Assembly: GCA_934726455.1 (NCBI GenBank)
Contig: CAKVDS010000025.1
Location: 1 to 33,790, forward strand
Direction: 5' to 3'
From: an uncultured Bacteroidales bacterium
GTDB lineage: Bacteria > Bacteroidota > Bacteroidia > Bacteroidales > UBA932
DNA: 33,790 nt
In this document: one piece after another, positions 1 through 8,000 of the stretch
How the letters are laid out: each line of letters opens with the position of its first letter
How positions within the stretch are numbered: the first letter of the stretch is position 1
Made by a program: the position numbers and the translations under genes
Notes under the pieces: model-generated
What the model saw: the letters and a program-made list of their open reading frames with translations, nothing else
Database searches by the model: none
What the model was told of the DNA's origin: nothing

Positions 1-17
1 CAGGGATAACGACGAAA

Positions 18-67
18 AGTCAACTAAAATCAGTTATAAAAGACAAAACCGAGTCAACCTAAATCAG
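18..67. repeat. Short direct repeat pair, 16 bp, 34-bp period
   Basis: Two near-identical 16-base copies, AGTCAACTAAAATCAG at 18-33 and AGTCAACCTAAATCAG at 52-67, match at 14 of 16 positions. They sit at the window edge. They could be part of a longer array, a mobile-element end or a regulator site; nothing here decides which. Confidence 0.5.
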
Positions 68-169
68 GAAAACACAGTCTTCGACATCCCTGCTGCAGTT
101 GTCCCTCCTCGGGCTGATGTTGATCAGGGAGTCAAACTCTATGAAGTCATCTCCGTCAATTATTGTCAT
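59..169 (-). CDS. Doubtful small ORF, 36 aa, unknown
   Basis: A minus-strand reading frame runs from ATG at 169-167 to TAG at 61-59 and would encode 36 residues starting MTIIDGDDFIEFDSLINIS. I do not recognise it. Its composition is acidic and not obviously repeat-derived. A perfect Bacteroidota -7 box, TATCTTTG, lies on the same strand at 192-185. It is so close to the ATG that the leader would be only about 10 nt, and I see no TTG at the -33 position. It may be a real small protein, the surviving start of a broken gene, or chance. Confidence 0.25.
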   Translation of the reverse strand: MTIIDGDDFIEFDSLINISPRRDNCSRDVEDCVFLI

Positions 170-210
170 AATGGAGTCTTTCGGCAAAGATACATAAAAA
201 CTGTTGTCGA

Positions 211-771
211 TTGTTGTTTCTGCCCATGCCAGTTCGGATTCTGTTTCGGATTCCGGGGTTCCGTTCCCGGCGGCCCAGCTCGCATGTACTGTCCCGTGCG
301 CACGGGAACGGGGTGGAAGAGGGACGGAACGAAAAGGAATTCACCAAGTACAATAAAAAGGACAAGAAGACTTTTCTCGAGCCGGAGGACGATGCAGCCA
401 CAGCCGGATGGGGCGCCGGATGGCGTATCCCTACCCAGAGCGAATGTGAAGAGCTGTGCCGCAATACAGACCACATCAAGACTGTCCACAATGGCGTCAG
501 CGGCATGTTGTTCAAGTCAAAGAAGAACGGCAAATCGATATTCTTCCCGTTCGCAGGATACTATTACAAGAGTGATGAAATCCCCGACTATGCCCTTGGC
601 CACATCGGCTCATATCTTTCCTCGCAGATCCACACTAGGACAGGTGTGCATATCGACAACAGTTATTCAAATTTTTACCACTGCTATTTCGATGATGGGA
701 CCACTTTCTCTTGCGAGTCCGTCGCCGACCGCATAGGCAGCGGCAATAGCATCCGCGCCGTTTGCCAATAG
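211..771 (+). pseudogene. 3' fragment of a FISUMP-domain protein gene
   Basis: From about position 340 the frame reads like the C-terminal half of a FISUMP (Fibrobacter succinogenes major paralogous domain) protein, a family common on Bacteroidota surfaces. The marks are a TKYN...TFLEPEDDAA segment, then GWGAGWRIPT, then a FPFAGYY core and a terminal SIRAVCQ. The normal N-terminal part, with a signal peptide or lipobox and the first half of the domain, is missing. The frame opens only at 172, its first start-like codon is TTG at 211, and its first 40 or so codons look like noise carrying a 16-bp palindrome. I therefore read it as a 5'-truncated remnant. A short expressed protein from an internal start cannot be excluded. 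Confidence 0.6.
292..307. repeat. 16-bp perfect palindrome, GTGCGCAC core
   Basis: TCCCGTGCGCACGGGA is a perfect palindrome. It shares its GTGCGCAC core with the palindrome cluster at 1199-1318 and lies in the noise-like 5' part of the broken FISUMP frame. Confidence 0.6.
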
Positions 772-876
772 AGAGAACACGATAAGGCGGAAATCATTTT
801 TCACGCCCGGGAATGGCCCCCGTTGCTTGGTCGGAGGTGACCTGGAGGAAGCGGCCGGTGGCACGCAGCCTCCCTC

Positions 877-1105
877 CGTGGCTTGTTCCCCGTCCAGGTA
901 GGAGCCTTTTTCGGCGTTTCCGCTCCAACCTGGCACTGCCACCTGCCCTGCAACTGTGTCTGCGGCCTGTTCCCCGTCCAGGTAGGAGCCTTTTTCGGCG
1001 ATTCCGCTCCAACCTGGCACTGCCACCTGCCCTGCAGCTGTGTCCGTGGCCGCCTTCCCGTCCAGGTAGGAGCCTTTTTCGGCGTTTCCGCTCCAATCTG
1101 GCAGA
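877..1105. repeat. Tandem array of 84-bp hairpin units, about 2.7 copies
   Basis: The segment beginning CCCGTCCAGGTAGGAGCC recurs with an exact 84-bp period, with equivalent bases at 892, 976 and 1060. Each unit holds an inverted repeat: CCAGGTAGGAGC, a 16-nt spacer, then GCTCCAACCTGG (11 of 12 bases complementary; the third copy has a further change to AATCTGG). Because 84 is a multiple of three, several reading frames stay open through the array, but none has a recognisable protein. I treat it as non-coding. It lies in a gene-free stretch, 772-1611. Confidence 0.75.
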
Positions 1106-1198
1106 CGGGGCACCAGCAGCCGCCAGTCCGTGGCACAATAAGGCGGCGTGGGAGGAACATCGCGACGGCGTGGAACAATTGCCGTCCGTGGAACATCG

Positions 1199-1318
1199 CC
1201 GTGCGCACGGGGATGATTCGGTGCGCACCAGGGACCTTGGTGCGCACGGCGCTGAGTTTTTCCTTGTCTCGTGCGCACGAGAGGCCTTTCCACGCACGGG
1301 ATCGACTTCGTGCGCACG
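1199..1318. repeat. Cluster of five GTGCGCAC palindromes
   Basis: Five copies of the GTGCGCAC octamer occur in about 120 bp: CCGTGCGCACGG (1199-1210), GGTGCGCACC (1220-1229), the bare octamer (1240-1247), TCTCGTGCGCACGAGA (1267-1282) and CGTGCGCACG (1309-1318). The bases next to the core differ between copies but mostly remain complementary to each other. A sixth copy is at 292-307. Their role is unknown. Confidence 0.75.
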
Positions 1319-1325
1319 GGACTGG

Positions 1326-1436
1326 ATGTGGCTGGGGTGTGGCCGGGATATGGCTGGAACGGAGCGGGACTGGGGTGTGGCTGGGATGTTACTGGGATGT
1401 GGCTGGAACGGAGCGGGACGGGGGTGGGGCGGTGGG
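1326..1436 (+). repeat. G-rich direct-repeat block with a G-quadruplex motif
   Basis: The plus strand is a run of TGGCTGGGATG-like words. A 20-base string, TGGCTGGAACGGAGCGGGAC, occurs exactly twice, at 1351-1370 and 1400-1419. At its right end are four G tracts (1415-1417, 1420-1424, 1426-1429, 1434-1436) with loops of 2, 1 and 4 bases, which fit a G-quadruplex pattern. No credible gene overlaps it. Confidence 0.6.
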
Positions 1437-1453
1437 CCTGAAGTCCGAACGCA

Positions 1454-1485
1454 AAAAGAGGCTGACCGTCAGGCCAGCCTCTTTT
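1454..1485. terminator. Bidirectional intrinsic terminator
   Basis: AAAAGAGGCTG (1454-1464) and CAGCCTCTTTT (1475-1485) form a perfect 11-bp inverted repeat around a 10-nt loop. A or T runs on both flanks mean it can act in either direction. It would end minus-strand transcription from the kdgK-kdgA-exuT operon, about 125 bp past the exuT stop. Confidence 0.8.
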
Positions 1486-1503
1486 GGGTAAGCGGCAAAA
1501 GAT

Positions 1504-1580
1504 GAGTTGCCGCAGATTTGTCGAAGATTGCCGCGGATTCTCAGCAGTGTCGCAGAGTTGCCGCAGATTTGTCGAAGATT
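1504..1580. repeat. Exact 26-bp direct repeat, 51 bp apart
   Basis: The 26 bases at 1504-1529, beginning GAGTTGCCGCAGATTTGTCG, recur exactly at 1555-1580. Between them is a partly related stretch (TTGCCGCGGATTCTC and GTCGCAGAG). The repeats lie between the exuT stop and the terminator, so they would form the 3' untranslated part of the operon message. A short hairpin, GGATTTC/GAAATCC at 1590-1609, follows next to the exuT stop. Confidence 0.65.
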
Positions 1581-1611
1581 CTCGAGGATGGATTTCTTTT
1601 TGGAAATCCGA

Positions 1612-3084
1612 TTACTTGAGCACGATAGGCTTGTACTTAGGCACAAGCGCCTTCATGATGCTCCATGCGAGCACGTAGGCGATACCGCAGAAGCAGAACA
1701 TGATGAAGTAGCCGCCCTGCTTGCCCTCGAAGCCGAGGAATGTGAAAGCGGAACCGAGTTCGGCAGTCTTGGTGAAGAGCAGACCGGCAGCTTTCTGGAT
1801 GAAGAAAGAGCCGATACCGCCGGCCATTCCGCCGATACCGGTGATGGTGGCGATGGCGCTCTTCGGGAACATGTCACCGATGGTGCTGAAGAGGTTGGCC
1901 GACCAGGCCTGATGTCCGGCACCGGCAAGACCGATGAATATTGCAGGCCACCATGCGGAATGCACGCCCATCGGCTGTGCGAACAGGGCGAAGAGCGGGA
2001 AGAACGCGAAGAGAAGCATCGCGAGCATACGCCCGGCGTAAGGGTTCATGCCCTTCTTGTCCACGAAGATGCGAGGCAGGTAACCTCCGAAGATGGAGAG
2101 CACCGTCACGATGGCATAGAGAGTTGTGATGAGCGCAACGCCCATGCCTGATGACGAAGTGTATCCGAACTGGTCGGAGAAATAGGCCGGAGCCCAGAAC
2201 AGGAAGAACCACCACACACCGTCAGTGAAGAACTTACCGGTGATGAAAGCCCATGTCTGCTTGAAAGTGAAGCACTTCCAGAGAGAGATCTGTTTTTCAT
2301 CCTTTTTCTCGTCCTTGGCTGCCGCAGCGTTCTCTGCATCATCCTGATGTATGTACTCAAGCTCGGCCTCGTTGACATGCTTGCTCTTCTCAGGCTTTTC
2401 GTACATGAACACCCAGAGAGCCATCCAGACATAACCGATGGCACCGATGATGATGAAAGCCATCTCCCAGCCGCCGCCGATGCCCTTGTTCTTGAAATAC
2501 TGGGCGAGAAGCGGAATTGTGGCAGGAGCGATGAGGGCGCCTACTGAAGCGCCGGCGTTGAAGATTGAGGTCGCGAATGCGCGGTCCTTCTTAGGGAAGT
2601 ACTCTGCGGTCGTCTTGATGGCGGCAGGGAAGTTGCCGGCTTCACCGAGGGCGAGCACGGCACGTGCCGCGACGAAGAGCCATACGCTTGTCGAAGCTAT
2701 CGCGAGGGCAGCCGCGGAGCCGTTCTGCACGGCCTGCATGGCCTTGATGCTCTCGAAGCCCTCGATGTGGCAGGTAGCCCAGCCGCAGGCTGCGTGGAGG
2801 CAGGCGCCGGTGGACCATATTCCGATAGCCCAGAGGTAGCCTTTCTTTGTTCCCATCCAGTCCACGAACTTGCCGGCGAAAAGCATGCACACGGCATAGA
2901 TGATGGAGAAGATGGCGGTGATTGTACCGTAGTCGTTGTCTGTCCAGTGGAATTCAGGAGCGATGAAGTCCTTCCACGTCAGGGACAGCACCTGGCGGTC
3001 CATGTAGTTGACGGTGGTTGCAAGGAAGAGCAACATCACCATCCACCAGCGCCAGTTGGTCATCAGTTTCTTCTGTGTTGACAT
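1612..3084 (-). CDS. exuT: MFS hexuronate (galacturonate/glucuronate) transporter, ExuT-like
   Basis: This 490-residue inner-membrane protein has about 12 hydrophobic segments. It belongs to the anion:cation symporter branch of the major facilitator superfamily, whose ExuT members take up hexuronates with protons. The first membrane segment carries NYMDR (residues 26-30), matching the NYxDR pattern of the branch. A conserved stretch, ALGEAGNFPAAIKTTAEYFP, lies near residues 142-161. A charged, Ala/Lys/Glu-rich loop (about 230-275) separates the two halves. It is the last gene of the minus-strand operon, 10 bp after kdgA. That setting, beside KDG kinase and KDPG aldolase, supports a uronate or KDG substrate over other organic anions, although the exact substrate cannot be read from sequence. 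Confidence 0.88.
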   Translation of the reverse strand: MSTQKKLMTNWRWWMVMLLFLATTVNYMDRQVLSLTWKDFIAPEFHWTDNDYGTITAIFSIIYAVCMLFAGKFVDWMGTKKGYLWAIGIWSTGACLHAACGWATCHIEGFESIKAMQAVQNGSAAALAIASTSVWLFVAARAVLALGEAGNFPAAIKTTAEYFPKKDRAFATSIFNAGASVGALIAPATIPLLAQYFKNKGIGGGWEMAFIIIGAIGYVWMALWVFMYEKPEKSKHVNEAELEYIHQDDAENAAAAKDEKKDEKQISLWKCFTFKQTWAFITGKFFTDGVWWFFLFWAPAYFSDQFGYTSSSGMGVALITTLYAIVTVLSIFGGYLPRIFVDKKGMNPYAGRMLAMLLFAFFPLFALFAQPMGVHSAWWPAIFIGLAGAGHQAWSANLFSTIGDMFPKSAIATITGIGGMAGGIGSFFIQKAAGLLFTKTAELGSAFTFLGFEGKQGGYFIMFCFCGIAYVLAWSIMKALVPKYKPIVLK

Positions 3085-3094
3085 AAATATGAGA

Positions 3095-3760
3095 TTATCT
3101 TACTTCTTTCACTATAGCGAGCGCCCCGCGGCAGAGCTCCGTGATCTTGGACCACTCTCCGGCTGCGACCACATCCTTAGGGAAGAGGTTGGACCCCATC
3201 CCGACGCAGGTCACTCCTGCCTTGAACCAGCCTTCGAGGTTGGCCTTCTCCGGCTTCACACCGCCTGTCACCATGATCTGGCTCCAAGGCATAGGTCCGC
3301 GCAGATCCTTGACGAATGCAGGTCCGAGGACATCTCCCGGGAACACCTTGCAGACATCGCAGCCAGCCTCCTGTGCGGTGCTGACTTCGGTCACTGAGCC
3401 GCAGCCCGGGCAGTAAGGGATGAGCCTGCGGTTGCAGACCGGAGCGACGGCCGGGTTGAACACCGGGCCGACGACAAAGTTTGCGCCGAGCTGGATGTAG
3501 AGGGCGGCGGTGCCCGGGTCAACGACTGAGCCGACACCCATGATCATTCCCGGGAGTTCCTTGTTCGCGAACTTCACGAGCTCGGCGAACACCTCCTGGG
3601 CGAAATCGCCGCGGTTGGTGAACTCAAATGCGCGGATGCCGCCTTCGTAGCAGGCTTTCAGGACATTCTTGCTGACCTCGATGTCAGCATTGTAGAACAC
3701 CGGCACGATGCCGGTCTCCTTCATGGTCTGAAGGACTTGGAGTTTATTGTATTTTGCCAT
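3095..3760 (-). CDS. kdgA: KDPG aldolase (bifunctional 4-hydroxy-2-oxoglutarate aldolase)
   Basis: This 221-residue cytoplasmic class I aldolase cleaves 2-keto-3-deoxy-6-phosphogluconate to pyruvate and glyceraldehyde-3-phosphate, the last step of uronate catabolism. The Schiff-base lysine is K138 in CKVFPG. The acidic residue E46 and R50 in FEFTNRG match the active-site pattern of the family. GVGSVVDPGTA (about 75-85) and the phosphate-binding TGGVKPEN-like segment TGGVKPEKANLEGW are also present. Length is normal. The gene sits 12 bp after kdgK and 10 bp before exuT, so the three are very probably co-transcribed. Confidence 0.93.
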   Translation of the reverse strand: MAKYNKLQVLQTMKETGIVPVFYNADIEVSKNVLKACYEGGIRAFEFTNRGDFAQEVFAELVKFANKELPGMIMGVGSVVDPGTAALYIQLGANFVVGPVFNPAVAPVCNRRLIPYCPGCGSVTEVSTAQEAGCDVCKVFPGDVLGPAFVKDLRGPMPWSQIMVTGGVKPEKANLEGWFKAGVTCVGMGSNLFPKDVVAAGEWSKITELCRGALAIVKEVR

Positions 3761-3772
3761 GATTCAAAGGAT

Positions 3773-4813
3773 TTATCTTGACACGCGCCCTGAAGCGTCG
3801 CCTTTCATGAGATTCTCCACCTCGGCCACGGTGACCTGGTTGTAATCCCCGAAGATGGTGTGTTTCAGGCAAGATGCCGCAACTGCGAAGTTGAGCGCTT
3901 TCTGGTCGTCGCCGGTATAAGTGAGAAGTCCGTAGATGAGACCGCCCATGAAAGAGTCGCCGCCGCCTACACGGTCAACGATGTGGGTGATGTCGTAGCG
4001 GGGTGACTGGTAGAGAGTCTTGCCGTCCCAGAGCACGCCGCCCCAGGTGTTGTGGTTGGCGTTGATGGAGCCGCGCAGGGTGATGATGACCTTCTTCGCG
4101 CGCGGGAACTTCTTCATAAGCTGCTCGCCCACGCTCTGGAATCTGCGCTGGTCGATCTGGCCGCCTGTGCTGGTCACGTCAAACCCTTCCGGCTTGATGC
4201 CGAATACTTTATCGGCGTCTTCCTCGTTGCCGAGGATGACATCGCTTCCCTCCACGAGTGCAGGCATGATCTCTGATGCCTTCTTGCCGTATTTCCAGAG
4301 GTTCTTGCGGTAATTGAGGTCGCAAGATACCGTGATGCCCATGGCGTTGGCAGCCTTGATGGCCTCCAGACAGACGTCGGCTGCACCCTGGCTCAGGGCA
4401 GGAGTGATGCCGGTCCAGTGAAACCAGTCAGCGCCCTCAAGCACCTTCTTCCAGTCGATGTCGCCGGGCTTGATGGTGGCAATAGAAGAATTGGCGCGGT
4501 CATAGACGACCTTGCTCGGGCGGGCTACGGCTCCGGTCTCAAGGAAATAGATCCCGAGGCGGTCGCCGCCGTAGACGATGGAACTTGTGTCCACCCCGTA
4601 GGAGCGGAGGTCCTTGAGGCAGGCTTTCGCTATGTCGTTCTCAGGAAGCCTTGTGACGAACTTGGCGTCCATTCCGTAATTGGCAAGTGATACGGCCACA
4701 TTTGCCTCGCCGCCGCCGAACGTGGCGTCAAACTGTTTGGCCTGACTGAACCTCAGGTATCCCGGTGTTGACAGTCGGAGCATTATCTCTCCGAAGGTGA
4801 TGATTTTGGGCAT
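3773..4813 (-). CDS. kdgK: 2-keto-3-deoxygluconate kinase (PfkB family)
   Basis: This 346-residue PfkB/ribokinase-family sugar kinase is expected to phosphorylate 2-keto-3-deoxygluconate to KDPG, which KdgA then cleaves. The N-terminal substrate motif FGGGEANVAVSLANYG lies at about residues 32-47. The C-terminal anion-hole and catalytic motif DRVGGGDSF lies at 280-288, with D286 as the likely base. Length is normal. It is the first gene of the kdgK-kdgA-exuT operon and is transcribed divergently from the susC1 locus across a 254-bp gap. Generic PfkB kinases are hard to separate by sequence, so the KDG assignment leans on the aldolase next door. Confidence 0.9.
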   Translation of the reverse strand: MPKIITFGEIMLRLSTPGYLRFSQAKQFDATFGGGEANVAVSLANYGMDAKFVTRLPENDIAKACLKDLRSYGVDTSSIVYGGDRLGIYFLETGAVARPSKVVYDRANSSIATIKPGDIDWKKVLEGADWFHWTGITPALSQGAADVCLEAIKAANAMGITVSCDLNYRKNLWKYGKKASEIMPALVEGSDVILGNEEDADKVFGIKPEGFDVTSTGGQIDQRRFQSVGEQLMKKFPRAKKVIITLRGSINANHNTWGGVLWDGKTLYQSPRYDITHIVDRVGGGDSFMGGLIYGLLTYTGDDQKALNFAVAASCLKHTIFGDYNQVTVAEVENLMKGDASGRVSR

Positions 4814-4895
4814 ATAGGATATGTGTTATTTGTTACAAACTGCGAAGTTAACAAAAATTTGTCACTTTCTTCATAGGACCGTCAGCTGTTCCTGC

Positions 4896-4911
4896 CATGA
4901 CACTGCATGAC
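4896..4911. promoter_or_regulatory. Possible operator: repeated CATGAC, 10-bp spacing
   Basis: Within the divergent kdgK/susC1 region, CATGAC occurs at 4896-4901 and 4906-4911, exactly one helical turn apart, with TGCC and GGCA words flanking the pair. This is the kind of site a regulator might use to control both directions. It rests only on spacing and location. Confidence 0.2.
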
Positions 4912-4947
4912 CGACAGGCAAAAATAAAGAAAATTCTGATTTCTTTC

Positions 4948-4976
4948 TTGAAAACTTAAAAATAATTCGTAACTTG
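4948..4976 (+). promoter_or_regulatory. Bacteroidota-type promoter for susC1
   Basis: TTG at 4948-4950, a 19-base spacer and TAACTTG at 4970-4976 approximate the Bacteroidota -33 TTG and -7 TAnnTTTG boxes. The start would be near 4983, giving a leader of about 85 nt before the susC1 ATG. The -7 box is imperfect compared with those of susC2 and susC3. Confidence 0.5.
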
Positions 4977-5067
4977 CGCCAAAATCGGCAAAAGTTCAAG
5001 TTGATCCACTAACCACAACTCATGAGCCGATACGAGTAACACTATTAAATTTAATCAGTTTTCCTAA

Positions 5068-8000
5068 ATGATGAAAAAACATCTAAGAGCGACTGTGCTC
5101 ACTCTCCTCGCCTTGTTCATGGCAGGAGGAGCGGCGTTTGCACAGCAGAAAGTCTCGGGAACGGTCAAGGATGTCAAGGGTGAACCTGTCATAGGCGCTT
5201 CTGTCGCCGTGAAAGGCACCACCAACGGCACTATGACTGACATTGACGGCAAGTGGACGCTTTCCGTCCCCGCAAAATCCACAATCGTCGTGTCCTGTAT
5301 CGGTTATTCCGAGAAGGAAATGACCATCAGCGCAGGGCAGAAGACGGCGGATTGCGTCCTTGAAGAGGACTCCGAATTCCTGCAGGATGCTGTCGTCATC
5401 GGTTACGGCGGCATAATGTCCCGCCGCGACCTCACGGGATCCGTCGGATCCGTCTCCGGAACAAAATTGGCAGCCGTCCCTGTGACTTCAGCGGCCGTGG
5501 CCCTCCAGGGCAAGGTGGCCGGTGTACAGGTGACCACCGTCGACGGCGCCCCGGGAGCGGACATCAACATCCGCGTGCGCGGCGGCACCTCCGTCACCCA
5601 GAGCAACGATCCTCTCTATATCGTGGACGGATTCCAGACAGACAATATCAATGACATCCCTCCTACCGACATAGCCTCCATCGACGTGCTTAAAGATGCC
5701 TCTCTTACAGCTATTTATGGCGCCAGAGGAGGCAACGGCGTAGTCGTGGTGACCACCAAGGCCGCCCGCGCGGGCAAGGTGCAGGTCGGATTCAACTCCC
5801 AGGTCTCAGTGAGCAAGCTCTCCAAGAAGCTCGACCTGATGGACACCTACAATTTCGTGCGCTACCAGTACGACTGGGCGGCGGCAGGCGGCAACCGCAG
5901 CTCCGCAGCGCAGTATTTCCGTGCCAACTTCGGCAACCCGATGGACCTGGACGTGTACAAGAGGGCTCCTACCCATGATTGGCAGGACGAGGTGATGGGC
6001 GAGACACCGCTCAACTACTCCACCAACGTCACCATAGGCGGCGGTACTGAGAAACTCCGCTTCAACATCTCCCTCACCCAGTCCGAGGACAAGGGTATCA
6101 TACTCGGCTCCGGCGTGCGCCGCACCAACCTCAACATGAAGTTCAGCGCCGCCCTCACCGACAAGCTCACCCTCAACTTCAACCCTAAGTTCACCTACCG
6201 CCGCGACACAGGTGCCGGCGGCAACAACATCGGCTCAGGCGGTATCATCGACGTGCTCCGCTACCGTCCTACCAACGGACTTCACGAGTTCGCGTTCTGG
6301 GATCCGGCCACCGTTGACCCGGACGACGAGAAGGTGTTTGAATACACCAACCCGAAAAACGACATCAGCGAGAACACCCGCAAGAAGCACAGCTATTCCA
6401 TCACCAATCAGGCGGGACTCGAATGGAAGCCTCTCAAGGGCCTCGTGCTCCGCTCAGAAGGTACGATAGCCCTCTCGTTCAGCGATGACAACCGCTTCTA
6501 CGGGGCCATGACAAGCACCGGACAGGCCAACAACAAGCTCCCGGTAGCATCCATAAGCAGCTCCCAGAGCGAGAAGTTCATCTGGACCAACACCGCCTCC
6601 TACGGCTTCAGCCTCAAGGACGAGCACAACTTCTCCTTCCTGCTCGGACAGGAGATCCAGAGCTCGCAGACCAAGTCAAGGAGCATGACCAACAGGTACT
6701 TCCCTCGTTACATCTCTGCTGACAAGGCCATCGACAACATGAACCTCGGCACGCCATGGAAGGCGACGACATCCCTCTCCACGGCTGACCGCACGGCCTC
6801 GTTCTTCGGTCAGGCCAACTACAATTACATGCACAAATACCTCCTCTCGCTGACGATGCGTGCTGACGGTTCCACCAAGTTCGCCCCGGGGTCGCAGTGG
6901 GGTTACTTCCCTTCAGTGTCAGGAGCCTGGGTGGCATCCGAGGAGGATTTCCTCCAGTATAACCCTGTCATCAGCAACCTCAAACTCAGGGCGGCCATCG
7001 GCCGGGTCGGCAACAACCGCATCAGCAACGACATGTGGAGATTCCTCTACACGATAGCCACCAGCGGCGGCCCGGGCTTCGGCGAAGCCACCGAGAACGG
7101 GGAGCAGTACTACGTCATCGGCGACGGCAGCACTTATCCGAACACCAAGATCAAGTGGGAGACCACACTCACCCGCAACCTCGCCCTCGACATGGGATTC
7201 TTCAAGGACAGGCTCACAGTCACCCCTGAAGTCTACTGGAACACCACAAGTGACCTCCTTTACACTTCGGACGTGCCTACAGTGTCCGGCTATACCCGCC
7301 AGATCCGCAACATAGGCCAGGTGACCAACCGGGGCGTGGAACTCACCGTGAACGGTGACATCCTCCGCGGACGCGACTACGTGCTCAGCGGCAACCTCTC
7401 GTTCGGATTCAACAAGATGGTTGTAGACAAGCTCAACGACACCGATGACGTGATCTGGGATCAGAATGACCGCTGGAAATCAAGCTACAACGACTACTGC
7501 CTCAAGGTGGGCGACCAGGTCGGACTCATCTACGGTTTCGTCTACGACGGACTCTACAGCTTCGACGAGTTCGATTTCGACCCGAACCAGAACTTCCTCG
7601 CCATCCCTAAGGAGGGTACGGTTATCAACAAGGTCTCAGGCTCAAGCAACTCGGGCGACCCGACCCTGCCGGGCAAGATCAAGTTCAAGGACATCTCCGG
7701 CCCTGACGGTGTCCCTGACGGCATCATCGACGAGTACGACCGCACGGTGATAGGCAACACCAACCCTAAGTTCCAGGGCGGTTTCGGATTCTCCGGCCAG
7801 TGGAAGAACTTCGACTTCTCCATCAACTTCAACTACATGTACGACTTCGATGTCAACAATGCCACAGCCTATCAGCTGTCTTCGTCAGAAGGCAACAACA
7901 AGAAGTTCTACAACATCCTTGGCAAATTCTCCGAGAACCGTTGGCACTACTACAATCCGGCGGACGGAGACAACTACTACAAGAACTACTGGGTGGACAA

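Noticed and set aside
18..67. Insertion-sequence end
   Set aside because: The 16-bp repeat pair resembles words seen at some transposon ends, but no transposase, inverted partner or target duplication is visible in the window.
877..1105. CRISPR array
   Set aside because: The units are continuous 84-bp tandem copies with no short repeat/variable spacer pattern and no cas genes nearby.
667..1317. Long overlapping minus-strand frames with GSYLDG-type repeats
   Set aside because: They exist in several frames because the 84-bp unit is a multiple of three and the DNA is G+C-rich. No start, signal or known domain is visible.
813..1505. Plus-strand 230-residue frame, Arg/Pro-rich
   Set aside because: It reads through the hairpin array, the palindromes and the G-rich block. 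The composition is that of repeats, not of a protein.
1389..1646. Minus-strand 85-residue frame with two NLRQICGNS copies
   Set aside because: The peptide repeat comes from the 26-bp DNA duplication, and the frame overlaps the exuT end and the terminator.
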